Assembly (NCBI RefSeq): GCF_036227605.1
Contig: NZ_CP109487.1
Location: forward strand, 4,841,501-4,905,500
Direction of reading: 5' to 3'
From: Streptomyces sp. NBC_01439
GTDB lineage: Bacteria > Actinomycetota > Actinomycetes > Streptomycetales > Streptomycetaceae
DNA: 64,000 nt
The notes under the pieces are model-generated. The model was not told the origin of the DNA, ran no database searches, and saw only the letters and a list, made by a program, of their open reading frames with translations. Made by a program: the position numbers and the translations under genes. How positions within the stretch are numbered: the stretch's first letter is position 1; the number at the start of each line of letters is the position of its first letter. Below are positions 53,856 through 62,244 of this stretch, one piece after another.

Positions 53856-55356
53856 CAACGCCGTTCAGTTAGGGGCGGGGGCTGTTCGTCAAGACCGATG
53901 AACGAGGCAGCGGAGCTGCTGTAGAAGAGGTTTGTCCTCCAAGACATCCTCACCACAGGAGCTCCGCTGTTGGAACAGGCTGCCATAACAAGGACGGTCA
54001 AGGTAGCGGCCGGGGTGTTCGCGCCTGGCCATATCGGCGAGCTGACCCGGATCGTGCCGTTCGAGATGGTCGATGAAGTGTTGGCGGCGAGCGGGGCCGT
54101 TCAGCGGCGGGTCCGGCTGGTACCGGCGCGAGTCACGGTGTACCTACTGCTGGCCGGGGCGTTGTTCGCCGAGCTGGGCTATCGGCAGGTCTTCGACCGA
54201 TTGTGCGCGGGTCTGGCGGGCCTGGCGCCCACCAGACCGAGCGGCAGCGCGTTACGACAGGCCCGTCAGCGTGTGGGCGCGGCGCCGTTGAAGGCGCTGT
54301 TCGACCTGGTGCGTGGCCCGGTGGCCACGACGGCGGCCGCCATGCGGTGGCGCGGGCTGCTGGTGGTGGCGGTCGACGGCACGCTGCTGCCGGTGCCGGA
54401 CGCCCCGGCGAACCTCGCTGTGTTCTCCAAACAGCGGTGCAATAACGGGGCCGGGGGCTATCCGCAGATCCGGCTGGTGGCGCTGGTGGCCTGCGGGACC
54501 CGGGCGGTGATCGGGGCGGCGTTCGGCCCTGCCGGCACCGGCGAGCTGGAGTACGCGGGCCGACTGGCGGGCGATCTGCGTGCCGGCATGCTGCTGCTGG
54601 GCGACCGGAACTTCGCTGCCACCGCACTGCTGAACCGCTTCGCCGCCACCGGCGCCGACCTGCTGGTGCGCTGCAAGTCCGGCCGGAGACTGCCACCGGT
54701 GGCCCACTGCGGCGACGGCTCATTCCTGGCCCGGCTGGGCGCACTGACCGTGCGGGTCATCGACGCCGAGATCAGCATCGCCACTTCCCGAGAGGTCCGC
54801 ACCGGCCACTACCGGCTGCTGACCACCCTCACCGACCCGTCAACGCACCCGGCCGCCGAGCTCATCCGGCTCTACCACGAACGCTGGGAAATCGAGACTG
54901 CCTACGCGGAGCTGAAATCCACGATCCTGGGCGGACGGGTCCTGCGTGCCCGCACCCCGGCCGGGATCGACCAGGAGGTCTGGGCTCTCCTGGTCGCCTA
55001 CCAGGCTCTGCGGACCGCGATGACGGATGCTACCGACAGCATCCCGGGCACCGACCCGGACCGGGCCGGCTTCACCGTCGCACTGTCCGCCGCCCGTGAC
55101 CAGCTCGTCCTGGCCGCGGGCATCATCGCCGACACCGTCATCGACCTGGTCGGAGCCATCGGCCGCCACGTGCTGGCCCAGCTCCTGCCCCCACGGCGGG
55201 TCCGCACCAAAGACCGCATCGTCAAACGAGCGATCTCCAAATACAACGCCCGCGGACCCGCCATCGACCGGGCCACCTACAAGGCCACCATCAGCATCAA
55301 CATGCTCACCACGGACCCTTGACGCCACCCAGCCCTGCCCTAACTGAACGGCGTTG
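53856..55356 (+). mobile_element. IS4-family insertion sequence, 1501 bp, complete with 10-bp target duplication
   Basis: Terminal inverted repeats at 53856-53875 and 55337-55356 match at 19 of 20 positions (outer sequence CAACGCCGTTCAGTTAGGG). They are flanked by the perfect 10-bp duplication CATCTATACC at 53846-53855 and 55357-55366. A single intact transposase gene fills the element. The clean duplication and intact gene suggest a recent insertion. It sits between the DNA-repair pair and the SznE-like gene, in the same orientation as the operon. Confidence 0.95.
53970..55322 (+). CDS. IS4-family transposase
   Basis: A 450-residue DDE transposase. Catalytic Asp residues lie in VVAVDGTLL and LLLGDRNF; the Glu lies in the IS4 signature Y-(2)-R-(3)-E-(6)-K, seen as YHERWEIETAYAELK. 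The N-terminal IS4 domain precedes them. TTG 53970 has CAGGAG upstream. No frameshift or stop interrupts it, so the element may be active. Confidence 0.95.
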   Translation: MEQAAITRTVKVAAGVFAPGHIGELTRIVPFEMVDEVLAASGAVQRRVRLVPARVTVYLLLAGALFAELGYRQVFDRLCAGLAGLAPTRPSGSALRQARQRVGAAPLKALFDLVRGPVATTAAAMRWRGLLVVAVDGTLLPVPDAPANLAVFSKQRCNNGAGGYPQIRLVALVACGTRAVIGAAFGPAGTGELEYAGRLAGDLRAGMLLLGDRNFAATALLNRFAATGADLLVRCKSGRRLPPVAHCGDGSFLARLGALTVRVIDAEISIATSREVRTGHYRLLTTLTDPSTHPAAELIRLYHERWEIETAYAELKSTILGGRVLRARTPAGIDQEVWALLVAYQALRTAMTDATDSIPGTDPDRAGFTVALSAARDQLVLAAGIIADTVIDLVGAIGRHVLAQLLPPRRVRTKDRIVKRAISKYNARGPAIDRATYKATISINMLTTDP

Positions 55357-55366
55357 CATCTATACC

Positions 55367-55626
55367 GGGAAGCGGCGGAATCATCCGCTCCGAGGACCCG
55401 GTTCCTGCCGCCCCGTTCCAGCGGACCGCCGCGGCGCGCGGTTCCCGCGGGTCAGCGCCGCGTGCCGCGCGCCCGCCCCCCGGCAGAACCGCCGCTCGCG
55501 CTGGAGTTCCGCTGGAGTTCCGCCCCACCGGGCTTCCGTACGGTCGCCTTGCGACGGAGCGCCGATCTTGACGGGCCGTCGTGCACCACGGCTGATCGGG
55601 CGGTCCAACGTGAGGAGCGGTGGAAC
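55367..55626. other. Leader region between IS4 and the SznE-like gene
   Basis: This stretch is very GC-rich with no convincing gene. It presumably was the original operon spacer or promoter region before the IS inserted at its left end. I see no clear terminator or palindrome in it; the only distinct element is the GAGGAG ribosome site just before 55627. Confidence 0.5.
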
Positions 55627-56712
55627 ATGCAGCACGTCCAGGGCGCACAGGTCTCGACATCAGGGCACGATCCCGGACCCGACGGTCCGGGCCTGTCGCT
55701 CAACAGCTCTCAACACCGGCTCATCACCGCGTCCCTGCAATCGCTGGCGCAGGAGATGAACGACATAGCCGAGCAGGCGTCCGCACTGCTCACGACACCG
55801 GCGGGCCGTCCGTCCACCGACTCCGAGGTCTTCACCCGGATCGCCCGCAGAACCGTTCCCCGCTGGCACTTCGCGATGCTGAACGACACCGAGCGCAATG
55901 ACGCCCTGGCCGGCGCCTTGGCCCGTGGCGTGCCGTCCGGAGCGACCGTGCTGGACATCGGCTCGGGGAGCGGGCTGCTCGCCATGGCGGCGGCCCGAGC
56001 GGGCGCGGCGCGCGTCATCACCTGCGAGATGAATCCGCTGCTCGCGGAGGTGGCCCGGCAGGTGATCGACGCCCACGGCTTCAGCGACGTCATCACGGTG
56101 ATCGGAAAGCCGTCGACCGCGCTGGAGATCGGCCGTGACCTCGACGGCCCGGTGGACGTACTGGTTTCGGAGATCGTCGACTGCGGGCTCATCGGCGAGG
56201 GCCTGCTGCCGTCGATCCGGCACGCGCGCCGGCACCTGCTGAAGCCCGGCGGGACCATGTTCCCCTCCGCGGCCCGGATCCTCGGCCGGCTGGTCAGCAG
56301 CGAGGACATCCTGCGGCTCAACCAGGTCACCACGGCCGGCGGGTTCGACGTCTCGCTGATGAACGCGCTCTCAACCCGGGGCCACCTGCCGGTGCGCCTC
56401 GGCACCTGGCCCCACCGGTTCCTGTCCGAGACCACCACGGTCGTCGAGTTCGACCTGGCCGAGGACCCCCTGGAGCCGGGCGAACGCCAGGTCGACCTCA
56501 CCGCGAGCACCGACGGGGAAGCGCACGCCCTGGTCGTCTGGTTCGAGCTGGACATGGCGGCCGGCACCACGCTGACCAACGCCCCGGAGAACACCACGTC
56601 GCACTGGATGCAGGGCTGGGTCCCGCTGGAGAAGTCCGTCCAGGTGAAGGCCGGCGAGGGCGTCCCGCTCCGGCTCCGGTGGAGCGACTTCTCCCTCAGC
56701 GTGCACGTCTGA
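55627..56712 (+). CDS. SznE-like arginine N-methyltransferase (PRMT fold)
   Basis: A 361-residue class I SAM methyltransferase with PRMT features: ATVLDIGSGSGLLAMAAARAGA (SAM loop), VITCEMNP, the double-E loop SEIVDCGLIGEGLL, and a beta-barrel C-terminal half. SznE of the streptozotocin pathway is a PRMT-like enzyme that converts free L-arginine to Nomega-methyl-L-arginine, and it is encoded beside SznF, as here. ATG 55627 with GAGGAG upstream is chosen over earlier in-frame codons. The SznF-like gene follows after 72 bases. Confidence 0.88.
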   Translation: MQHVQGAQVSTSGHDPGPDGPGLSLNSSQHRLITASLQSLAQEMNDIAEQASALLTTPAGRPSTDSEVFTRIARRTVPRWHFAMLNDTERNDALAGALARGVPSGATVLDIGSGSGLLAMAAARAGAARVITCEMNPLLAEVARQVIDAHGFSDVITVIGKPSTALEIGRDLDGPVDVLVSEIVDCGLIGEGLLPSIRHARRHLLKPGGTMFPSAARILGRLVSSEDILRLNQVTTAGGFDVSLMNALSTRGHLPVRLGTWPHRFLSETTTVVEFDLAEDPLEPGERQVDLTASTDGEAHALVVWFELDMAAGTTLTNAPENTTSHWMQGWVPLEKSVQVKAGEGVPLRLRWSDFSLSVHV

Positions 56713-56784
56713 CCGACACCGCCGGCGGGCCCACCCCCGTACCGCCGGCCGTACCTCCTGCGCATCCGGACCAAGGAGAACGCA

Positions 56785-58200
56785 ATGAGTCACGCACCGC
56801 AGCACGTCCCGTTCGAACTCAGCGGCACCGAACTGCGCGACGCGATCGTGCAGTACGCCACGAACCCGATCTTCCTCGACAACCTGGACTGGCAGAACGA
56901 CGACAACCCCTACCGCCGCCAGCTGCGCCCGCAGATCCTGCCCCACCTCGACTTCGACAAGGTGCCGGGCCGGGAGAACATCCTCGACTACACGAGCCTG
57001 GCCGTACAGCGCCTGCTCACCTCGATCTACGAGGCGGACCTGGTGTTCTTCCCCAAGTCCGGCCTGGAGGGCAAGGAGGAGGACTTCCGCGCGTTCTACA
57101 GTCCGGCCAACCGCGCGCTCGGGGAGCGAATACGACCGGCCCTGGAGCGGTACGCCTTCGGTTTCCTCGACGACGAGGTCGAGACGTCCGGAAAGTGGAC
57201 CAGGGCGAGCCTGGACAGTTACCTCGACTCGCTCGACATGGGCGGCGGCGAGGAGCTGTCACCGATCGAGGCCGCCGTCACCGGCTCCACCGACCCCGCC
57301 CGCGCCGCCCGCATGTGGCTGGTGCAGTTCGCACCCGACTTCCTGTCCGAGGCGTCACCGATGATGCGCAACGTCCTCGGCTACTACGGGCCGGTCCAGT
57401 CCGAGTGGTTCAAGGTCGTCATCGACGAGTACGGCTACGGCGTGCACGACACCAAGCACAGCACCCTCTTCGAGCGGACCCTGGAGTCCGTCGGCCTGAA
57501 GTCCGACCTCCACCGGTACTGGCAGTACTACCTCAACAGCAGCCTGCTGCTGAACAACTACTTCCACTACCTGGGCAAGAACCACGAGCTGTTCTTCCGC
57601 TACGTCGGCGCCCTGTTCTACACGGAGAGCTCGCTGGTCGACTTCTGCCGGCGGGCCGACCGCCTGCTGCACGGCGTCTTCGGCGAATCGGTCGACACCA
57701 CCTACTTCACCGAGCACGTCCACATCGACCAGCACCACGGCCGCATGGCGCGCGAGAAGATCATCGCGCCGCTCATCGAGGCGCACGGCGAGGGGATCAT
57801 CCCCGAGATCGTCCGGGGCATCGAGGAGTACCGGGTGCTCCTGGAGGTCGCCGACCAGGACTTCGTCGCGCAGATCTCCTGGATGGACGACCAGCCGGAG
57901 CTCAAGAAGCTGCACGGCCCCGTCTACGAGGCCCTCAAGGAGGGTCGGGTCCAGGCGCCGGTGGCGCACCTGGTCGAGCCGTTCAACGAGCTGTCGAACA
58001 CGCACTGCCACGAGGGCGACGAGCTCTGCCACATCGTCTCCGGCACCATGCGCTTCGAGAGCGGGCTCGGCTCGTCACTGACGCTGGAGGCGGGCGAGGG
58101 GGTCGTCATCCGGCGCAACCGGCTGCACGGCGCCGACATCCTGTCCGAGGAGTGCGTCTACGAGATCCACTCGGTGGGGGACTACCGCAAATGCCTGTAA
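56785..58200 (+). CDS. SznF-like N-nitrosourea-forming diiron/cupin enzyme
   Basis: A 471-residue, three-part protein: an N-terminal helical region, a haem-oxygenase-like diiron domain, and a C-terminal cupin. Diiron ligands are visible at Glu189, Glu215, His225, Glu281, His311, Asp315 and His318, and cupin iron ligands at His407, His409 and His448. These are the positions I recall for SznF itself, so spacing is fully conserved. SznF N-hydroxylates Nomega-methyl-arginine twice, then the cupin rearranges the product to an N-methyl-N-nitrosourea. It lies between the SznE-like and Rieske genes. ATG 56785 has AAGGAG upstream. Confidence 0.95.
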   Translation: MSHAPQHVPFELSGTELRDAIVQYATNPIFLDNLDWQNDDNPYRRQLRPQILPHLDFDKVPGRENILDYTSLAVQRLLTSIYEADLVFFPKSGLEGKEEDFRAFYSPANRALGERIRPALERYAFGFLDDEVETSGKWTRASLDSYLDSLDMGGGEELSPIEAAVTGSTDPARAARMWLVQFAPDFLSEASPMMRNVLGYYGPVQSEWFKVVIDEYGYGVHDTKHSTLFERTLESVGLKSDLHRYWQYYLNSSLLLNNYFHYLGKNHELFFRYVGALFYTESSLVDFCRRADRLLHGVFGESVDTTYFTEHVHIDQHHGRMAREKIIAPLIEAHGEGIIPEIVRGIEEYRVLLEVADQDFVAQISWMDDQPELKKLHGPVYEALKEGRVQAPVAHLVEPFNELSNTHCHEGDELCHIVSGTMRFESGLGSSLTLEAGEGVVIRRNRLHGADILSEECVYEIHSVGDYRKCL

Positions 58201-58565
58201 TGAGCTTCCCCGTCGCGGGGCGGGAGAACTGCGTGGTCGTCGCCGGGACGGCCTACGTGTACGCCACGGTCGACGGCCGCGGCTTCGTGATGAACGCCCA
58301 GTGCCCCCACCGCGGCGGCCCGCTCCACCTGGCCGGCGTGACACCGGACGCCGGCCGGCTGATCTGCCCCTGGCACGACCGCAAGACGTCCGCGGCGCGG
58401 CTGCGCAACGAGATCCCGGCCGTGCGGACCGGCAACCGGGTCACGGCGGTGTTCCCCGACCGTCCCGCCCGCCCCACGACGGCTCCGGCCGACGTATGCG
58501 GCCGCACCAGCCGTGAGTACCGGCCATTGTCGGCCGATCTCGCCCGCCCGGGCGCGGCGGTCTGA
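58191..58565 (+). CDS. Rieske [2Fe-2S] ferredoxin
   Basis: A 124-residue Rieske protein with ligands Cys38-x-His40 (CPHRGGPLH) and Cys59-x-x-His62 (CPWHDRK), then an Arg/Pro-rich extension of about 40 residues not typical of small Rieske ferredoxins. The start at ATG 58191 lies inside the end of the SznF-like gene (10-base overlap); ATG 58200 is an alternative. The coupling suggests it delivers electrons to the diiron centre of that enzyme, which is inference. Confidence 0.88.
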   Translation: MPVMSFPVAGRENCVVVAGTAYVYATVDGRGFVMNAQCPHRGGPLHLAGVTPDAGRLICPWHDRKTSAARLRNEIPAVRTGNRVTAVFPDRPARPTTAPADVCGRTSREYRPLSADLARPGAAV

Positions 58566-58572
58566 TCCCATC

Positions 58573-58614
58573 CCGTTGCACCCGGCGCCGGACGTCCGGC
58601 GCCGGGTGCAACGG
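58573..58614 (+). terminator. 42-base perfect palindrome, likely terminator
   Basis: Two 21-base arms (58573-58593 and 58594-58614) are perfectly complementary with no loop. They sit 8 bases after the Rieske stop. It should end or attenuate the upstream transcript, so the downstream ATP-grasp gene may have a separate promoter in 58615-58688. Confidence 0.75.
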
Positions 58615-58688
58615 CCTGCACCGACCCGGTGTTCTACAGGTGGCGGCGCACCGGCAAAAGGCACGACGACGAACGAGGAGTGTGGACC

Positions 58689-59939
58689 ATGGCGTGGGAC
58701 GGCGAGAAGCCGCTTCTGCTGCTAATCGGAAGCAGCGGTCAGCGCAGCAGGGAGTTCATTCTGCGGACGGTGAGCAGGCGTTACGCGTTATGGCTCCTCC
58801 AGCCCGCACCGGTGAGCTGGGAAGAGCCGTACGTCGTGGGCTCCACGATCGTGGACAACACCGAGCCGGACGCACTGACGACGGCCGCCCGGCAGGTGGC
58901 CGCCGAGCACACCCTGGCCGGTGTGTTCTGCTACGACGAGGGACTCGTGACCCCCGCCGCGCACGTGGCGCAGGCGCTCGGGCTGCCGGGCAACTCCCCC
59001 GAGTCCGTCATCGCCTGCCGGGACAAGGCCGCCACGCGGTCCGCGCTGGAGACGGCCCGGGTACCGCAGCCCGCCTCGATCGGCGTACGGTCCCTGGCCG
59101 AGGCCCGGGCTGCGGCGGAGAAGATCGGCTTCCCCGTCGTGCTGAAGCCGCGCGGGCTGGCCGGCGGGATGGGCGTGCGCAAGGCCGACGGCCCCGATGA
59201 CGTGGAGAGCGCCTACCGGGCGGCCTCCGGCGCCTCCTACCCCGGTGTTCCCGTCTTCGACGTGTCGGTGCTCGTCGAGGAGTTCGCCGACGGCCCCGAG
59301 ATCAGCGTCGACGCGGTCTTCTTCGACGGGGAGTGCGTTCCGCTCGTCGTCGCCCGCAAGCAGGTCGGTCTGGCTCCCTTCTTCGAGGAGACGGGGCACG
59401 AGGTCGACGGGGCCGACCCGCTGCTGACCGATCCCGGGCTGCTGGAGGCGCTGCGGTCCGCGCACGCCGCGTTGGACTTCCACACCGGCGTCAGCCACAC
59501 CGAGTTCCGCATCACCCCCGGCGGACTGCGCCTGATGGAGGTCAACGCCCGCCTCGGCGGGGACATGATTCCCTACCTCGGGGAGCTGGCCACCGGTGTC
59601 GACGTGGCGATGGCGGCGGCGGACACCGCCGCGGGCGTCCGCCCGAACACCGAGGTCCGCCACCGCAGGGCCGCGGCCATCGCCTTCCTGTACCCGGACC
59701 AGGACATCGAGATCGACGCCGTGACCGTCCACGAGGACCGCTTCCCGGCCGGTGTCCACAGCGCCGACGCGATGGCGGGTCCCGGCGCGGTACTGCGCCT
59801 GCCGCCGCGCGGCTACATCTCCCGCTACGCCCGCGTGATCGCCCTCGCCGACTCGGTCGAGCAGGCCCGCGCCGCCCTGTTGAGCGCCCCCGAGATCGTG
59901 GAGCTCGACTCCCGCCCGGCGGAGGTACCCGCTCCGTGA
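58689..59939 (+). CDS. ATP-grasp carboxylate-amine ligase (paralogue of the 40553 gene)
   Basis: A 416-residue ATP-grasp enzyme: GFPVVLKPRGLAGGMGV, LVEEFADGPEISVDAV, metal-binding LMEVNARLGGDMIPYL and the C-terminal PPRGYISRYARVI. The close match to the ligase on the leftward operon (for instance VGLAP[YF]FEETGH) shows duplication and divergence within the cluster. It is likely to form an amide bond with a pathway amino acid. ATG 58689 has AGGAG 8 bases upstream. Its stop overlaps the MFS start (GTGA). Confidence 0.9.
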   Translation: MAWDGEKPLLLLIGSSGQRSREFILRTVSRRYALWLLQPAPVSWEEPYVVGSTIVDNTEPDALTTAARQVAAEHTLAGVFCYDEGLVTPAAHVAQALGLPGNSPESVIACRDKAATRSALETARVPQPASIGVRSLAEARAAAEKIGFPVVLKPRGLAGGMGVRKADGPDDVESAYRAASGASYPGVPVFDVSVLVEEFADGPEISVDAVFFDGECVPLVVARKQVGLAPFFEETGHEVDGADPLLTDPGLLEALRSAHAALDFHTGVSHTEFRITPGGLRLMEVNARLGGDMIPYLGELATGVDVAMAAADTAAGVRPNTEVRHRRAAAIAFLYPDQDIEIDAVTVHEDRFPAGVHSADAMAGPGAVLRLPPRGYISRYARVIALADSVEQARAALLSAPEIVELDSRPAEVPAP

Positions 59940-61222
59940 CGAACACCGGACACGACTCTCCGGACGGCCGCAAGGCCGCCCGGCCGTCCGTCGTACAGAC
60001 CCTGCGCGGGATCCCGGGACCGATCTGGCTGGTCCTGGCCGGCATGCTGATCAACCGGCTGGGCAATTTCCTCCAGATCTACCTGGTGCTCTACCTGACC
60101 GACAAGGGCTTCAGCACCTCCGCGGCCGCCTTCGCCCTCGGTGCGTACGGGGTGGGCTCGGTCGTCGGCGTCCTGGCGGGCGGCTCGATCTCGGACCGGG
60201 TCGGCTACGCGTGGACCATCGTCGGCTCCATGGCCCTCGCCGGTCTGCTCACCCTGAGTCTGGTCTTCCTCGACAGCCTGCCCATGGTGATCACGGTGGC
60301 CGCGGTGATCGGCATCGCCGCCCAGGCCTACCGGCCCGCCTCCTCGGCGCTGCTGGTGGAGGCCACCCCCGAGGAACACCACGTGATGGTGTTCGCGGTC
60401 TACCGCATGGCGTTCAACCTCGGCACCACCGCGGGCCCGCTGCTCGGCGCCCTGCTCATCAGCTACTCATACAACCTGATGTTCTACATCGACGCGGTGA
60501 CGTCGGTCGGCTTCGCCCTCTTCGCCCTGGTCCTGGTGAAGACCGGCCAGGCCACCGCTCCCGGCGCCCGGGACCAGCAGGCCGACGGCGCTTCGTACCT
60601 GGCCGTGCTCCGCGACCGGCGCTACCTGCTGTTCCTCCTGGCGCTGTTCCTCAACGCCGTCGTCTACATCCAGCACACCTCCGCGCTGCCGCTCCAGCTC
60701 AAGGCGGACGGCCACGGACCGACCTTCTACTCCACCCTGCTCTCGCTGAACGCGGCCATGGTCATCTGCCTGGAACTGCTGTTCACCAAGTACGTGCAGC
60801 ACCTGCCGGGTCGGTTCGCCGTCGCGCTGGGCGTCGGCCTGGTCGGCGTCGGCATGAACCTGTACGTGGCCGGTCCCGGCATGGCCGTGTTCGTGATCGC
60901 GACGGTGGTGTGGACGGTCGGCGAGATGATCGGCACCCCGACCGCCTCCGCCTGGCCCGGCAAGGTCGCCCCCGCACACCTGCGGGGCCGCTACATCGCG
61001 GCCTCCGCCTTCCCGATGCAGATCGGCTACGCCGTGGGCCCGGTGATCGGCATCGCGGCCTGGCAGGCCTCGGCCGCCTCCGTGTGGTGGCTGTGCGGAG
61101 TGCTGACCGCCGTCGCCGTCGTCGTCACCCTGATCGGCATGGCCGAACCCTCCGCCGACGGGAAGCGGCGTACCGCGGACGCCGATCCGGCGGCCGCCCC
61201 GGCACCCGCCGAAACACCCTGA
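59936..61222 (+). CDS. MFS transporter (probable product exporter)
   Basis: A 428-residue protein with 12 predicted membrane helices and the loop motif GGSISDRVGY. It is distinct in sequence from the MFS protein of the leftward operon. Translationally coupled to the ATP-grasp ligase through a GTGA overlap, it is probably an exporter of the mature product or a protected precursor. Confidence 0.9.
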   Translation: MTNTGHDSPDGRKAARPSVVQTLRGIPGPIWLVLAGMLINRLGNFLQIYLVLYLTDKGFSTSAAAFALGAYGVGSVVGVLAGGSISDRVGYAWTIVGSMALAGLLTLSLVFLDSLPMVITVAAVIGIAAQAYRPASSALLVEATPEEHHVMVFAVYRMAFNLGTTAGPLLGALLISYSYNLMFYIDAVTSVGFALFALVLVKTGQATAPGARDQQADGASYLAVLRDRRYLLFLLALFLNAVVYIQHTSALPLQLKADGHGPTFYSTLLSLNAAMVICLELLFTKYVQHLPGRFAVALGVGLVGVGMNLYVAGPGMAVFVIATVVWTVGEMIGTPTASAWPGKVAPAHLRGRYIAASAFPMQIGYAVGPVIGIAAWQASAASVWWLCGVLTAVAVVVTLIGMAEPSADGKRRTADADPAAAPAPAETP

Positions 61223-61284
61223 GCCCCCTCCCCCGTGCCGCGGTTGCCCGGCACGCCGTGATCCGGAAGTGAGCGAAGCTGCCC

Positions 61285-62244
61285 ATGGCCTACGCAGACG
61301 GCATCGAGAATTTCGTGAAGACGGTCGACGGCGCCCTGCCGCCGGACTTCTACACCTACCCCGTCGAACGACAGCGCGCCCTGTACGACGGGCTGACCGA
61401 GGTCCTCCCGATCCCCGTGCCCGAGGGCGTCAGCCACCGGGACGCGAGCGTCACCCACGGCGGGCGGACCGCCCGCATCCGCATCTACCAGCCGGCCCGG
61501 CGCACGGGCGACGCCGTGCTGTTCTACATACGCGGCGGCGGCTTCGTCATCGGCTCCCTCCACAGCCACCACAGCCTGGTCGCCGAACTCGCGCACCGCA
61601 CCGGCCTGGTGGCGATCGCCCTCGACTTCGGCATGGCCCCGGAAAACCCGCACCCCGGCCCGCTGGAGGACTGTTACGCCGGACTGTGCGGCACCCTGGC
61701 CGACCTGCCCGCCCTCGGGCTCGACGGCATCGACCCCGAGGGCGCGGTGCTCTGCGGCGAGAGCTCCGGAGCCAACATGGCCGTCGTCCTCTCGATGATC
61801 GCCCGCGACCGGGGCGGCCCCCGGCTGCGCGGCCAGGCGGTGATCAGCCCGGTGCTCGACTTCACCCGGTGGCGGCACGGCGGCGAGGACGCGCCCCTGC
61901 TCTCCGGCGGGGAGATGGAGTTCTACACCGCCTGCTACTGCCCGGAGCCCGGGCAGGCGGAACTCCCGTACGTCTCGCCGCTGCTCACCGGCACCTTCCA
62001 CGACCTGCCGCCGGCCTACGTCGTGGGCTGCGAAATGGACTCGCTGCGCGTGGACGCCGAGAAGTACACCACCCGGCTGCAACAGAACGGCACACCGGTG
62101 ACGTACGTGATGGAGGAGGGGATGGTGCACGCCCCGGTGCGCGCCCGCCGGATCAGTGCGCCGGCCGGGGAGTTCTTCGCCCGCTACTGCGACGCCGTGG
62201 CCGCCCTGGCGGCCGGAGAGGCGGCCGGCCGTGACGAGCGCTGA
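61285..62244 (+). CDS. Alpha/beta hydrolase, hormone-sensitive-lipase family, with altered oxyanion motif
   Basis: A 319-residue hydrolase. The nucleophile is in GESSGAN, the acid is in CEMDSLRVDAE and the His is in GMVHAP. The family's oxyanion-hole motif HGGGF reads RGGGF here (YIRGGGFVIGS). It should hydrolyse an ester or amide, perhaps a late deprotection or acyl removal, but the His-to-Arg change could also alter catalysis. ATG 61285. It overlaps the next gene by 14 bases. Confidence 0.88.
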   Translation: MAYADGIENFVKTVDGALPPDFYTYPVERQRALYDGLTEVLPIPVPEGVSHRDASVTHGGRTARIRIYQPARRTGDAVLFYIRGGGFVIGSLHSHHSLVAELAHRTGLVAIALDFGMAPENPHPGPLEDCYAGLCGTLADLPALGLDGIDPEGAVLCGESSGANMAVVLSMIARDRGGPRLRGQAVISPVLDFTRWRHGGEDAPLLSGGEMEFYTACYCPEPGQAELPYVSPLLTGTFHDLPPAYVVGCEMDSLRVDAEKYTTRLQQNGTPVTYVMEEGMVHAPVRARRISAPAGEFFARYCDAVAALAAGEAAGRDER

